A stretch of 14,558 bases of DNA from DATGFK01 sp040007395 (lineage in GTDB: Bacteria > Chloroflexota > Anaerolineae > Aggregatilineales > UBA2796), in NCBI GenBank assembly GCA_040007395.1, contig JBDTVG010000122.1, positions 1 to 14,558 on the forward strand, written 5' to 3'. Of this stretch, positions 1-5,873 are shown in pieces. A program made the position numbers and the translations under genes. Under the pieces are notes generated by a model. That model was not told the DNA's origin and ran no database searches. It worked only from the letters and a program-made list of their open reading frames with translations. Each line of letters begins with the position of its first letter. Position 1 is the stretch's first letter.

Positions 1-49
1 TGCTGCCAAATAATTCTTGATTTGAACCTTTTCGGGGGGATATGCAAAA

Positions 50-152
50 ATGCCCCTCTACGGTTTATTATAGTTACATGTCTTAGGGCAAGTGTCTTAG
101 TATAAATACCTTGCTACATCAAATGCGCCCTACGACTTATCATGGTTACATG
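50..152. repeat. Imperfect direct repeat pair (about 30 bp)
   Basis: Copy 1 is 50-80 and copy 2 is 123-152, with starts 73 bp apart. They agree at 25 of 30 aligned positions with one single-base gap. The best conserved parts are the start ATGC, CTACG in the middle and GTTACATG at the end. The repeats could be iterons or binding sites of the nearby replication gene. With only two copies, the function is not determined. Confidence 0.6.
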
Positions 153-373
153 AGCGTATAAGCATTAGCCTTCGGCTATGCTAGCACAAGTGAGCGATAG
201 CAAATGTGCGTCTGTTCACACGAGATTGATTACTATAACATAGGAGTCATTCAACGACATAGTGCACTAAATTGCACTCTAAAACTGTAATCTAAAGGTC
301 TGATACTGTATTAACATAAGCACTATTCAATAGGTGGGAGTAGCAGTTGGGTAGAAATAACATAGTCAGTGGT

Positions 374-412
374 ACGTACCTATAAGACTCGCCCCAAGTC
401 GCATAGGTACGT
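374..412. repeat. Long hairpin, 10 bp outer and 4 bp inner stem
   Basis: ACGTACCTAT at 374-383 pairs perfectly with ATAGGTACGT at 403-412. Inside, GACT at 386-389 pairs with AGTC at 397-400 around a seven-base loop. No T-run follows on either strand, so it is not a standard terminator. It could be a cruciform at an origin, a protein site or part of an RNA leader. Confidence 0.6.
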
Positions 413-430
413 TTCCAAGTCCATAAAAGC

Positions 431-463
431 GGGCCGCCGAAGTGTAGAAGACTTCAGCGGCTC
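431..463. repeat. GC-rich hairpin
   Basis: GCCGC at 433-437 pairs with GCGGC at 457-461, and GAAGT at 439-443 pairs with ACTTC at 451-455. There is one C/A mismatch between the two helices and a seven-base loop at 444-450. Two further outer pairs include a G-T wobble. Read leftward, a short T-run follows only after a few GC bases, so it is at best a weak terminator on the minus strand. Confidence 0.5.
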
Positions 464-503
464 ATGGGGAACTGAGACAGACGTTTCACAATCGACGATA
501 CAT

Positions 504-574
504 CTGCCGGAAAAGAAAAAAGCCCGTTAGCAGCGGGCAGGTTTCGGTCAAGTTTAGCACCCTGACCCCGGCAG
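504..574 (+). ncRNA. Three-helix RNA element in the operon leader
   Basis: An outer stem CTGCCGG (504-510) / CCGGCAG (568-574) encloses two hairpins. The first is GCCCG (522-526) / CGGGC (534-538) and the second is GGTCA (546-550) / TGACC (563-567). An A-rich strand (511-521) joins the outer stem to the first hairpin, giving a three-way-junction fold. Both hairpin loops contain TTAGCA. The element lies 30 nt upstream of a leader-peptide start at 605 and 64 nt upstream of the first operon gene. It does not match a riboswitch class that I recognise. It is either a cis-regulatory RNA or a structured origin element. Confidence 0.45.
511..538 (-). terminator. Leftward intrinsic terminator
   Basis: Read on the minus strand, a five-base GC stem (GCCCG/CGGGC) with a seven-base loop is followed by TTTTTTCTTTT, a good U-tract. 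On the plus strand the A-run comes before the hairpin, so it would not terminate the operon there. No leftward gene ends here, so it may stop an antisense transcript that runs against the replication-operon leader. The same hairpin is also helix 2 of the three-helix element. Confidence 0.5.
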
Positions 575-604
575 ACTCGCAGTAACCGCGAAAGGAACTT
601 CGCA

Positions 605-664
605 ATGACCGCTCATCCATACACATTCATGGAGAAACATGAACATGCAGAACTACCAATATGA
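605..664 (+). CDS. Possible 19-residue leader peptide
   Basis: An ATG at 605 follows AAAGGAA (591-597) at a seven-base spacing, a better ribosome site than that of the next gene. The 19-codon frame (MTAHPYTFMEKHEHAELPI) ends in TGA at 662-664, overlapping the beginning of the gene at 639 by 26 bp in another frame. The Shine-Dalgarno sequence lies in the loop of a small hairpin, GCGAA (588-592) / TTCGC (599-603). The peptide is histidine- and glutamate-rich and has no known family. It could be a regulatory upstream ORF; being so short, it could also be chance. Confidence 0.3.
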   Translation: MTAHPYTFMEKHEHAELPI

Positions 665-833
665 TAGCACAACTACCCAACATAGGGTAGTCCACTCACC
701 AAAATATACGAGTTCCAACTCCAAACACAACCGCATAACCCGCGCATTGGCCCTTGCTGGCTACGTAGTCCAGCGTGGCAACGTCGCGTCTCGCAGTGTC
801 CAGCGGAAAATCCGCAGATCGGGGCGTGGCTAA
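639..833 (+). CDS. Small basic protein, first gene of the replication operon
   Basis: This encodes 64 residues with a polar N-terminal half and a strongly basic C-terminus (about residues 45-64, rich in Arg and Lys, ending in RRSGRG). GGAG at 631-634 lies four bases before the ATG, a slightly short spacing; a second ATG follows two codons later. The TAA stop overlaps the ATG of the primase gene by one base (TAATG), which indicates translational coupling and supports this as a real gene. The basic tail and middle segment (NRITRALALAGYVVQ) would suit DNA or RNA binding, but no family is recognised and no function is assigned. Confidence 0.6.
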   Translation: MNMQNYQYDSTTTQHRVVHSPKYTSSNSKHNRITRALALAGYVVQRGNVASRSVQRKIRRSGRG

Positions 834-3247
834 TGGTAGCCCTCAGGCAAGCGGACGAACCGCGCCGTTATTACGATTATTGCGCTGCCAATGGGCAGCT
901 CTCCTATCAAGTGATTCGTGTCCCCTTGCCAAACGGCGGTAAGAAATTTATCCAGCGCTGCCCGGATAATCGCGACGGTTGGATCTACTCGCTGGGAGAT
1001 ATTACGCCGCTGCCCTACCTATTGCCGGAACTGCTGCAAGCGGTAGCGGCTGGCTGGACTGTTTTCATTGTCGAGGGTGAGAAGTGCGCCACCATCCTGA
1101 ATGCTGCCCTTGCCACTGCTGACGCACAGGCAATCGCGACCTGCAATAACGGCGGCGCTGGCAAATGGGGCGCGGCGCAATCGGTGTACCTTGCTGGCGC
1201 TGCCGTTGTCATGCTGCCCGACAATGACACAGCAGGCTATAAGCATGTGGTCAAGGCAGGGCGGGCGCTCCGGGCCGCTGGCGTGGCTTCCCTCAAGATG
1301 ATCCCGCTACCCGGCTTGCCCGACAAGGGCGATATTGCCGACTGGTTAGGGCAGGGAAATACGATACCTAACCTATTAGAGATCGTCGCGACGGCAAGCG
1401 AGTACACCCCGCCGGAAGTGGAACGCCCTGCCGTAACCAAACCCGCACCGGTTTCGCATTTGCCCACCAAACCGGGGCAATACACGGCGTGGGCAGTGGC
1501 AGCGCTTGAGCGTGAAACGGCGGCGCTGGCTGGCACATCCGAGGGACGTTTCGCTGCCTTGAAGCGGGTTGCTAATCGGTTAGGCACTATCGCCGCGCAT
1601 GGGCTTCTAAGCGATAGTGAGTGTCTAAACGCCCTGTATAGTGCGGTTGCAGCGAACGGCTACGCCCAGAAAAAAGGGCAAGTCACTGCTGAGAAGATCG
1701 CCCGCTGGTATTTTGAAAAGGGCAAGAGCTATCCGTGTGATCTACCAGAACCTAAGCCAGTATCACGCCTAACGGGCATTATAAGTAATCCAAATCAATG
1801 GAATAGCGCTCTACCTGCTTCGTTTGACAAAACTTGGACTGAGTTCAAACGGGCAAAAGCACCGATTATTCTGGCGCAGGCAGTTTTGAAAGCGGCTGAC
1901 GCTGGCAAGCTCGACTCTGAGGCTATGTCCCAAAAGAGCATCGCTGATGCAACTGGGTTAACGTTGCGCCAAGTGCAAAACGCACTTGAGATCGATGCAG
2001 GGGTATTTTTCACAGATTCTGCCTATGGTATTTCTTCTGATCAAAAGGAAGACATATCCTCTAAGGCAGAATCTGTGAAAAGTCCTGATAGCGCCAAATT
2101 CAGGGGCAGACCGAGTAAGTTGTACGCCATGCGGACGATTGATTCAGCCCGTGAAAACTTGATCGAGCGGATCGTTATTCCCGGTCTGAAAATGAAGCAC
2201 TTCCCAACCGGTGATCCAAAGCGATATGCTGAACCGGATGCAGAACTACTCCGGGCGGCTGATATAGATGTGTCATTGTTGGATGTATTGCGTCAGCACA
2301 TGATCTACCCTTCAGGTAATGTTGATGCTTTGAAAGCCTTCAACCGGGATCTAAATCGCCATCGTTTCGCCCTGAATAATCTTGAACCGCTCCAGTTGCC
2401 CGCGCTGCCAGACGATATGCCTATCACGAACGGCAAACGGTACAACGCGGCGAAGGTCGCCGCTGCTGCCCTGCCCCATTGTGATGGCAAAATCAGCCTT
2501 CAGAATATTGCGGATCGATCGGGTATATCGAAACGGACGGTTGACGCTCTACTGCCGTTTGCCGGGATCGGGATGCGCGAAAACTTCGTAGAGTATCCCG
2601 TCACACACGAACTCCCCGAACCAACCTACAACTATGACTTGCAGGCATGGCCTGCCAAACTGAGTTACGTCAATGTTGATGGCGAGTTTAAGACGTTGCC
2701 CTATTGTGAGTATAACGGGACGGATGGGGCCGGGCGGCCTACCTATAAAATCACGCCAGAGGCAGCCAGCGCGGCACAAGCGGCCCTATCCGCCAATCGC
2801 CCCGTTACTGTGCTGTGTCGGCAAGCTGGCACGCCCTACCAGATGACTGCTGAAGAACGTGCTGACGCACTGGCGGCTCAAGTGAAGCCAGCAACATCCA
2901 AACCAAAGACAAGTGTGCTAAAGACTGCTATTGCAATGCCCCGCTTTGACGGTGTGGGCTATGCACCTTTGTTTGCGGAGCGCTGGCGTAATGCTCTCGT
3001 GGATCATCTGCCTGCCGATGTGATGCACCTGCTTAATTCGAGAAGTGAGGGCAAGCCGACCATGTATCAGGAAAATGATAGAGACGACAATCCCGAATCA
3101 CTCCCCGTGACAGTCAACGGTTCACCGATAGCCGATACGGCATGGCCCACGCCGCCGGAACCGCTAACCCCTGCCGAGGTTGCCGAGCTGGCGTGCTGGC
3201 GTGCTGAGACTACGCCATGCCCTGAGTATGTAGGAGGGCGAGCATGA
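833..3247 (+). CDS. Toprim-domain primase-like replication protein
   Basis: This 804-residue protein has an N-terminal Toprim-type primase region. Residues 13-60 carry the pattern seen before Toprim in phage and plasmid primases (YYDYCAANGQLSYQVIRV, then KFIQRCPD). Residues 78-84 (FIVEGEK) hold the catalytic Glu, residues 126-135 (VMLPDNDTAG) the Asp-x-Asp metal site, and residues 167-172 (DIADWL) end the domain. Residues 219-300 resemble the helical segment found after Toprim in phage primases. Two helix-turn-helix-like segments lie at about 366-387 and 554-575. No zinc finger precedes Toprim, and no Walker A motif or replicative helicase domain was found, so it would need a separate helicase. 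It is translationally coupled on both sides (TAATG upstream, ATGA downstream). A perfect 18-bp inverted repeat at 2007-2081 encodes a polar linker at about residues 392-424. The exact role in initiation or primer synthesis is inferred. Confidence 0.8.
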   Translation: MVALRQADEPRRYYDYCAANGQLSYQVIRVPLPNGGKKFIQRCPDNRDGWIYSLGDITPLPYLLPELLQAVAAGWTVFIVEGEKCATILNAALATADAQAIATCNNGGAGKWGAAQSVYLAGAAVVMLPDNDTAGYKHVVKAGRALRAAGVASLKMIPLPGLPDKGDIADWLGQGNTIPNLLEIVATASEYTPPEVERPAVTKPAPVSHLPTKPGQYTAWAVAALERETAALAGTSEGRFAALKRVANRLGTIAAHGLLSDSECLNALYSAVAANGYAQKKGQVTAEKIARWYFEKGKSYPCDLPEPKPVSRLTGIISNPNQWNSALPASFDKTWTEFKRAKAPIILAQAVLKAADAGKLDSEAMSQKSIADATGLTLRQVQNALEIDAGVFFTDSAYGISSDQKEDISSKAESVKSPDSAKFRGRPSKLYAMRTIDSARENLIERIVIPGLKMKHFPTGDPKRYAEPDAELLRAADIDVSLLDVLRQHMIYPSGNVDALKAFNRDLNRHRFALNNLEPLQLPALPDDMPITNGKRYNAAKVAAAALPHCDGKISLQNIADRSGISKRTVDALLPFAGIGMRENFVEYPVTHELPEPTYNYDLQAWPAKLSYVNVDGEFKTLPYCEYNGTDGAGRPTYKITPEAASAAQAALSANRPVTVLCRQAGTPYQMTAEERADALAAQVKPATSKPKTSVLKTAIAMPRFDGVGYAPLFAERWRNALVDHLPADVMHLLNSRSEGKPTMYQENDRDDNPESLPVTVNGSPIADTAWPTPPEPLTPAEVAELACWRAETTPCPEYVGGRA
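2007..2081. repeat. Perfect 18-bp inverted repeat within the primase gene
   Basis: The arm at 2007-2024 is the exact reverse complement of the arm at 2064-2081 (core CACAGATTCTGCCT / AGGCAGAATCTGTG). The spacer is 39 bp and itself contains TCTTC/GAAGA pairing. The total span of 75 bp equals 25 codons, so the reading frame is preserved. It encodes a low-complexity Ser/Asp/Lys linker next to a helix-turn-helix segment. No target-site duplication is evident at its borders. Confidence 0.85.
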
Positions 3248-3654
3248 AAAAGATAAGCCGGGAAACTCTAATAGCGGGGCTAAAAGAAGGTGTAGGCGTA
3301 TTCTTGGAAGAAACAGGCTTAGACGAGAACGGAGAGGCGGTCTATAAGCTTCTTCCACTTGAACAGGTCAATCAGAACTTGCTAAAGGTTATGGCGGATC
3401 AAGGCGTAAGTCCGGCTGAGATCGAGCGCTGGTCAGTGGATTTAAAAAACACCCATAGCACGCCATTGCCGCCTTGGTATCTGGGGGATCATCCAGACGC
3501 TTATGCTGCCGCACTAGTGTATGCCCAAGTGACAGTGAACGGCCTTACCCTCAAAGCGGTTTCTAAGAAATGCCATTTTACTCGCCGCGAAACTTGCCGA
3601 TTGTTCGACATCGCCCAAAAGCTACAGGCTGAGTGGATCGATCAGCATGAATAA
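3244..3654 (+). CDS. Hypothetical protein, possible C-terminal helix-turn-helix
   Basis: This encodes 136 residues. The ATG overlaps the primase stop (ATGA) and has a strong AGGAGG at 3232-3237, six bases upstream, so the start is secure. The N-terminal 50 residues are acidic and amphipathic. Residues 73-95 (proline- and aromatic-rich, LPPWYLGDHPDAYAAALVYA) lead into a segment, LTLKAVSKKCHFTRRETCRL, that could form a helix-turn-helix. No family is recognised. Its position behind a replication protein suggests an accessory replication or regulatory role, which is inference only. Confidence 0.65.
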   Translation: MKKISRETLIAGLKEGVGVFLEETGLDENGEAVYKLLPLEQVNQNLLKVMADQGVSPAEIERWSVDLKNTHSTPLPPWYLGDHPDAYAAALVYAQVTVNGLTLKAVSKKCHFTRRETCRLFDIAQKLQAEWIDQHE

Positions 3655-3868
3655 ACCTATCTTGACCGCCGCAACTGTAGCAACCGGGCTGGATCTGGCG
3701 TTGTACACGCCTAAGACAGTCACAGCAGCGTACACTGTCGAGGGGGCCGGTTACACCAGCAAGCCAGTGTTACCCCATGAGGGCACAATCCCCATACGCG
3801 GCAAGTACCCCTATGCGTTGGAACAGCCATGCGCCAGTGGATATGCCATGCACCAAGTGGCAGCATGA
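3647..3868 (+). CDS. Hypothetical 73-residue protein
   Basis: The frame starts with ATG eight bases before the end of the previous gene and stops in the ATGA that begins the next, an arrangement typical of compact phage operons. The sequence is rich in Thr, Ala, Pro and Tyr (for example LYTPKTVTAAYTVEGAGYTS) and has no charged clusters, membrane segment or known motif. The ribosome site is weak, as expected if translation is coupled. It is probably real because of its exact junctions, but no function can be offered. Confidence 0.5.
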   Translation: MNKPILTAATVATGLDLALYTPKTVTAAYTVEGAGYTSKPVLPHEGTIPIRGKYPYALEQPCASGYAMHQVAA

Positions 3869-4290
3869 CCGCACAAACACGACTAACCAATGCGGAAAAG
3901 AGCCTTGAAGCACTGGCGCTAGGCTATGTTGCGAAAGTGTATGGGATCGAAAGGGCTGAACTATCCGGGCTGGCGACACTCAAAGGGGTTGTGACGGGCA
4001 AGAAAGCCAGTTTCAGTCTTATTGAATTGCTAAGGGACTTGGTTGAGTCCGTTGCTGATATAGAAGCCAACCGACCAACTGCACTTGACAAGGTAGGTGC
4101 TCTTTGGATAGCGGCGGGTCTTTGTGCTGCCAACAGTGACCGCCATGCCCTCGTGTATCGTGAGGTAATGTGGGCCTTTGAAGTGCCAGCCGTCGCGACA
4201 ATCGAAACGCTGCTTGACCTAGATCGGCAAATATACGAACGCTGCCGACTAACTGAAAGTGAGGTAATCAATGGATCTGAAGGGAATTAA
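3865..4290 (+). CDS. Hypothetical helical protein
   Basis: I choose the ATG at 3865, which overlaps the previous stop as ATGA and gives 141 residues. An in-frame ATG at 3829 would add 12 residues but would overlap the upstream gene by 40 bases. The protein is almost entirely predicted helix, with alternating hydrophobic and charged residues (SLIELLRDLVESVADIEA, AIETLLDLDRQIYERC-like C-terminus). It has no signal peptide or membrane segment. No family is recognised. The next gene starts 20 bases before its stop, so the two are probably translated together. Confidence 0.6.
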   Translation: MTAQTRLTNAEKSLEALALGYVAKVYGIERAELSGLATLKGVVTGKKASFSLIELLRDLVESVADIEANRPTALDKVGALWIAAGLCAANSDRHALVYREVMWAFEVPAVATIETLLDLDRQIYERCRLTESEVINGSEGN

Positions 4291-4519
4291 CTTCAAGCTA
4301 CTGTCTGACACTGAAGGCGCAACATTGGGCTATCGGATCATTAAGGCGATGGGCCTCGATTCGGATCTAGCCTTTGGCTTGATGATCGAAGAATTACGGA
4401 ACACGCCACTGGGCGGTGATCCTAATGAGTCGATCAAGAACGCCGCCCGCAAACTTGCCGAGCAACCAGATGACAGCGCTTTAATGCGCGGGATAGCGAA
4501 TGATGACAAATCGGGATGA
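4271..4519 (+). CDS. Hypothetical 82-residue protein
   Basis: The ATG at 4271 is preceded by GAGG at 4260-4263. The gene overlaps the previous one by 20 bp and the next one by 20 bp. The protein is soluble and mixed in charge, with an N-terminal segment MDLKGINFKLLSDTEGATLG and a C-terminal polar tail ending in DDKSG. No motif is recognised. The regular overlaps on both sides support it as a genuine member of the operon. Confidence 0.55.
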   Translation: MDLKGINFKLLSDTEGATLGYRIIKAMGLDSDLAFGLMIEELRNTPLGGDPNESIKNAARKLAEQPDDSALMRGIANDDKSG

Positions 4520-4844
4520 ACACGGGCGCTTTCTAAAAGGGCATGGCATTAAAAGCCCGGGCAGGCCCGCCCTTGCCGCTGAATTGCCAGCGATTGAGGG
4601 TATAAAAGCGGCTTGTACTGCTGAGGGCGTGGCGCAAGCGCTTGATAAGCTGTTTGCTATCGGCATGGGTGGCAACGTTAAGGCGCTCGTGGCATGGCTA
4701 TCCTATGCGGTTGGTATGCCCGCCCGGATCGATTTCGAGGAACGGTTAACGGCGCTCGAATCGTTGCTTGATCACGATGCAACCCGGATGATACGGGAAG
4801 CGGCCGCCGCCGAACTTGCCCATCGGAAAATGGGTAGTAATTGA
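4500..4844 (+). CDS. DUF5681-like phage/plasmid protein
   Basis: This encodes 114 residues. The N-terminus, DEHGRFLKGHGIKSPGRPAL (residues 6-25), matches the pattern F-x-K-G then G-R-P that defines DUF5681-type proteins, which are frequent in phage and conjugative-element genomes, sometimes beside terminase genes. The rest is helical, with a central LVAWLSYAVGMPARIDFEERL and a C-terminal acidic/alanine-rich helix. Two consecutive ATGs (4500 and 4503) could start it; both give essentially the same protein. It is the last gene of the operon, and no terminase follows in this window, so a packaging role cannot be supported. Confidence 0.6.
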   Translation: MMTNRDEHGRFLKGHGIKSPGRPALAAELPAIEGIKAACTAEGVAQALDKLFAIGMGGNVKALVAWLSYAVGMPARIDFEERLTALESLLDHDATRMIREAAAAELAHRKMGSN

Positions 4845-5062
4845 GTACGACTAATGGCGGTTAGGCGTACTTCCAACATAATATTAGACGCTTGGAAACC
4901 ATTCCACAGCCGATGGGCTGGGTAGTATTGAACTTCAAAAGTGCTTTTGAAAATGGACACTGTGTTGAACTTGGTCGTCCAGCTACTAACTTGAGTAAGT
5001 TTGAATTTAGTTTCTAATAAGCTCGTAGCATAAGAACTTTCTAATGATGTCAGGGTTTTCTC
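4845..5062. other. Non-coding gap after the replication operon
   Basis: No supported gene lies here. Small stem-loops occur at 4871-4897 (TTCCAA/TTGGAA), 4907-4920 (CAGCC/GGCTG) and 4934-4951 (TTCAAAA/TTTTGAA). None is followed by a clear T-run on the plus strand, so the operon's terminator was not identified. A minus-strand open frame across the region lacks a ribosome site and was rejected. Confidence 0.45.
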
Positions 5063-5091
5063 TTGACAGAATAGAACATTGGTTCTAGGAT
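5063..5091 (+). promoter_or_regulatory. Sigma-70 promoter with embedded palindrome
   Basis: A perfect -35 TTGACA (5063-5068) and a -10 TAGGAT (5086-5091) are separated by 17 bp. The spacer contains the perfect palindrome TAGAACATTGGTTCTA (5072-5087, six-base arms), a probable operator. Transcription would start near 5098 and read through a hairpin-rich leader into the small gene at 5346. The palindrome differs from the one beside the XRE gene, so its regulator may be another protein. Confidence 0.6.
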
Positions 5092-5097
5092 GTACCT

Positions 5098-5345
5098 TCA
5101 ACGATGCGTTCAGCACACTTCTCGTGAAGTAGTGCGCGCTGCCTCTCAGAGCGAAGCCGCTCTCAGCGCCAGTCAGTGCCGCAGGCTAATCCTGCCGGCA
5201 CTGCACGCCTTCCACCATTTTATCCCTTGCAAGACAGTAGACTGAGGGTAGGTAAGCCCAGACTGCTGTTAAAGCGACCACCGGTGGGCCAAGTCATTGA
5301 GATCTGGCCCACCGGCTGGCTTGACTCTCTCATTAGGAGGTAGCA
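5098..5345 (+). ncRNA. Hairpin-rich untranslated leader
   Basis: Between the promoter at 5063 and a strong ribosome site at 5335 lie consecutive stems. AGAGCG/CGCTCT is at 5148-5163. AGTGCCGCAGG/CCTGCCGGCACT, with one bulge, is at 5175-5202. An imperfect CAGTAG...CTGCTG stem spans about 5235-5268. A perfect ten-base CCGGTGGGCC/GGCCCACCGG stem with a 15-base loop is at 5281-5315. None has a terminator-like T-run. The segment is either a structured 5' leader or a stand-alone small RNA. No known RNA family is recognised. Confidence 0.45.
5335..5340 (+). promoter_or_regulatory. Strong ribosome binding site
   Basis: AGGAGG lies five bases upstream of a GTG codon at 5346. This is one of the best Shine-Dalgarno matches in the window and the main reason to accept the 57-codon frame that follows. 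Confidence 0.6.
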
Positions 5346-5519
5346 GTGAGCTTGACGGTGCATGAACAATATTACTTGGTCTGGTATCGGTCACTGACGA
5401 ATGTCCAGCGGCTAGCGGTCCGGTGTTATATGAACACCGGAGACATCCGACTGTTGTTGTTCGTCTGGGATAGTCTCATCGATCAGGCGCAGCAGGGTAC
5501 GTACTTTCCCTTGGCGTAG
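5346..5519 (+). CDS. Small protein, convergent with and antisense to the repressor gene
   Basis: A GTG start and a TAG stop define 57 residues, beginning LTVHEQYYLVWYRSLTNVQR after the first two. The protein is rich in aromatic and aliphatic residues (residues 36-43 are IRLLLFVW) and has an amphipathic rather than membrane-spanning look. The evidence for translation is AGGAGG at optimal spacing and an upstream promoter at 5063 with a long leader. Its last 108 bases are antisense to the 3' end of the XRE repressor gene. That raises the chance of mutual interference, and also the chance that the frame is an artefact of the repressor's codons. No homologous family is recognised. Confidence 0.4.
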   Translation: MSLTVHEQYYLVWYRSLTNVQRLAVRCYMNTGDIRLLLFVWDSLIDQAQQGTYFPLA

Positions 5520-5792
5520 CGCTTCGAGGAACTGCCGTTCTTGGTTGGTCAGGGTGGACTCTTGCAGATGTTCATCCGTCGCATCCACCAAGCCCAGTAG
5601 ATAGTCCGAGGTAACTTGCAATTCTTTGGCAATGCGCTTGAGTTGGAAAGCCGAGGGATCGGCCGTCCCGTTCTCATAGCGATGGATCTGATTGATATTC
5701 ATGAGTAACCGCTCAGCCAACTGCTGTTGGGTCAGGCCATGACTTTCACGCAGTTGACGCAGCCGATCCCCCTGTAAGGCGCGAGTACGCAT
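5412..5792 (-). CDS. XRE-family (cI-like) transcriptional repressor
   Basis: This encodes 126 residues from the ATG at 5792, which is preceded on the minus strand by GGAAAGGA at a good spacing; a TTG seven codons earlier overlaps that ribosome site and is rejected. The N-terminal residues form a complete HTH_3 domain: LRQLRESHGLTQQQLAERL, then NINQIHRYENGTADPS and LKRIAKELQVTSDYLLGL, where the Tyr-Glu-Asn-Gly and DYLLGL signatures are typical. The C-terminal 50 residues are acidic and could mediate oligomerisation; there is no peptidase domain. Palindromic sites at 5846-5864 and 5915-5933 beside its start are the probable operators, so autoregulation and control of the rightward promoter at 5838 are expected. 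Its 3' end overlaps the small gene at 5346. Confidence 0.88.
   Translation of the reverse strand: MRTRALQGDRLRQLRESHGLTQQQLAERLLMNINQIHRYENGTADPSAFQLKRIAKELQVTSDYLLGLVDATDEHLQESTLTNQERQFLEALRQGKVRTLLRLIDETIPDEQQQSDVSGVHITPDR
5419..5441. repeat. Hairpin at the repressor stop codon
   Basis: TCCGGTGTT (5419-5427) pairs perfectly with AACACCGGA (5433-5441) around a five-base loop. It lies a few bases before the repressor stop and inside the antisense small gene. No T-run follows in either direction, so intrinsic termination is doubtful. It could stabilise the repressor mRNA 3' end. Confidence 0.45.
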
Positions 5793-5837
5793 AAAGCCGA
5801 TCCTTTCCAAAGTTTAAGAATTCTAACCAAAAAACCC

Positions 5838-5867
5838 TTGACACGATACACCAAGTGGGTGTATTAT
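5838..5867 (+). promoter_or_regulatory. Rightward sigma-70 promoter
   Basis: A perfect -35 TTGACA (5838-5843) and a -10 TATTAT (5862-5867) are separated by 18 bp. The spacer and -10 carry the operator palindrome at 5846-5864, so bound repressor should block polymerase directly. It would start near 5874 and drive a long structured leader and the small membrane-protein genes at 6248 and 6545. Confidence 0.75.
5846..5864. promoter_or_regulatory. Operator O1 of the XRE repressor
   Basis: ATACACCAAGTGGGTGTAT has perfect seven-base arms around a five-base centre. It lies between the -35 and -10 of the rightward promoter and beside a leftward TATAAT (5863-5868) in front of the repressor gene. Part of it recurs in opposite orientation at 5915. 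Confidence 0.7.
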
Positions 5868-5873
5868 ATCAAC

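Larger units (their letters stand above)
1..638. other. Non-coding, hairpin-rich leader/possible origin region
   Basis: No convincing gene lies here. The stretch contains an imperfect direct repeat (50-80 and 123-152), the repeated octamer TGTCTTAG at 79-86 and 93-100, and a hairpin with a TTC loop at 163-180. A six-base inverted repeat AGTGCA/TGCACT sits at 261-278, and strong hairpins lie at 374-412 and 431-463. A three-helix element occupies 504-574. It is more AT-rich than the operon that follows at 639. Repeats and stem-loops directly upstream of a primase-type replication gene are common at plasmid and phage origins, so an origin is possible but unproven. No clear sigma-70 promoter with both hexamers was found. 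Confidence 0.5.

Noticed and set aside
1237..1587. 116-codon minus-strand frame inside the primase gene
   Set aside because: It is a shadow of the strongly supported Toprim gene, has biased composition and lacks a ribosome site.
3829..3864. Earlier ATG for the gene at 3865
   Set aside because: It would overlap the upstream gene by 40 bases without a ribosome site, while the ATG at 3865 forms the ATGA junction used elsewhere in the operon.
4772..5116. 114-codon minus-strand frame
   Set aside because: It has no Shine-Dalgarno, no recognisable family, and its 3' part is antisense to the well-supported DUF5681-like gene. It also runs across the promoter at 5063.
5145..5320. Series of hairpins considered as a CRISPR array
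   Set aside because: The stems have different sequences and lengths, and there is no repeated unit or spacer pattern.
5793..5810. TTG start seven codons upstream of the XRE ATG
   Set aside because: The sequence GGAAAGGA that would have to be translated is the natural ribosome site for the ATG at 5792.
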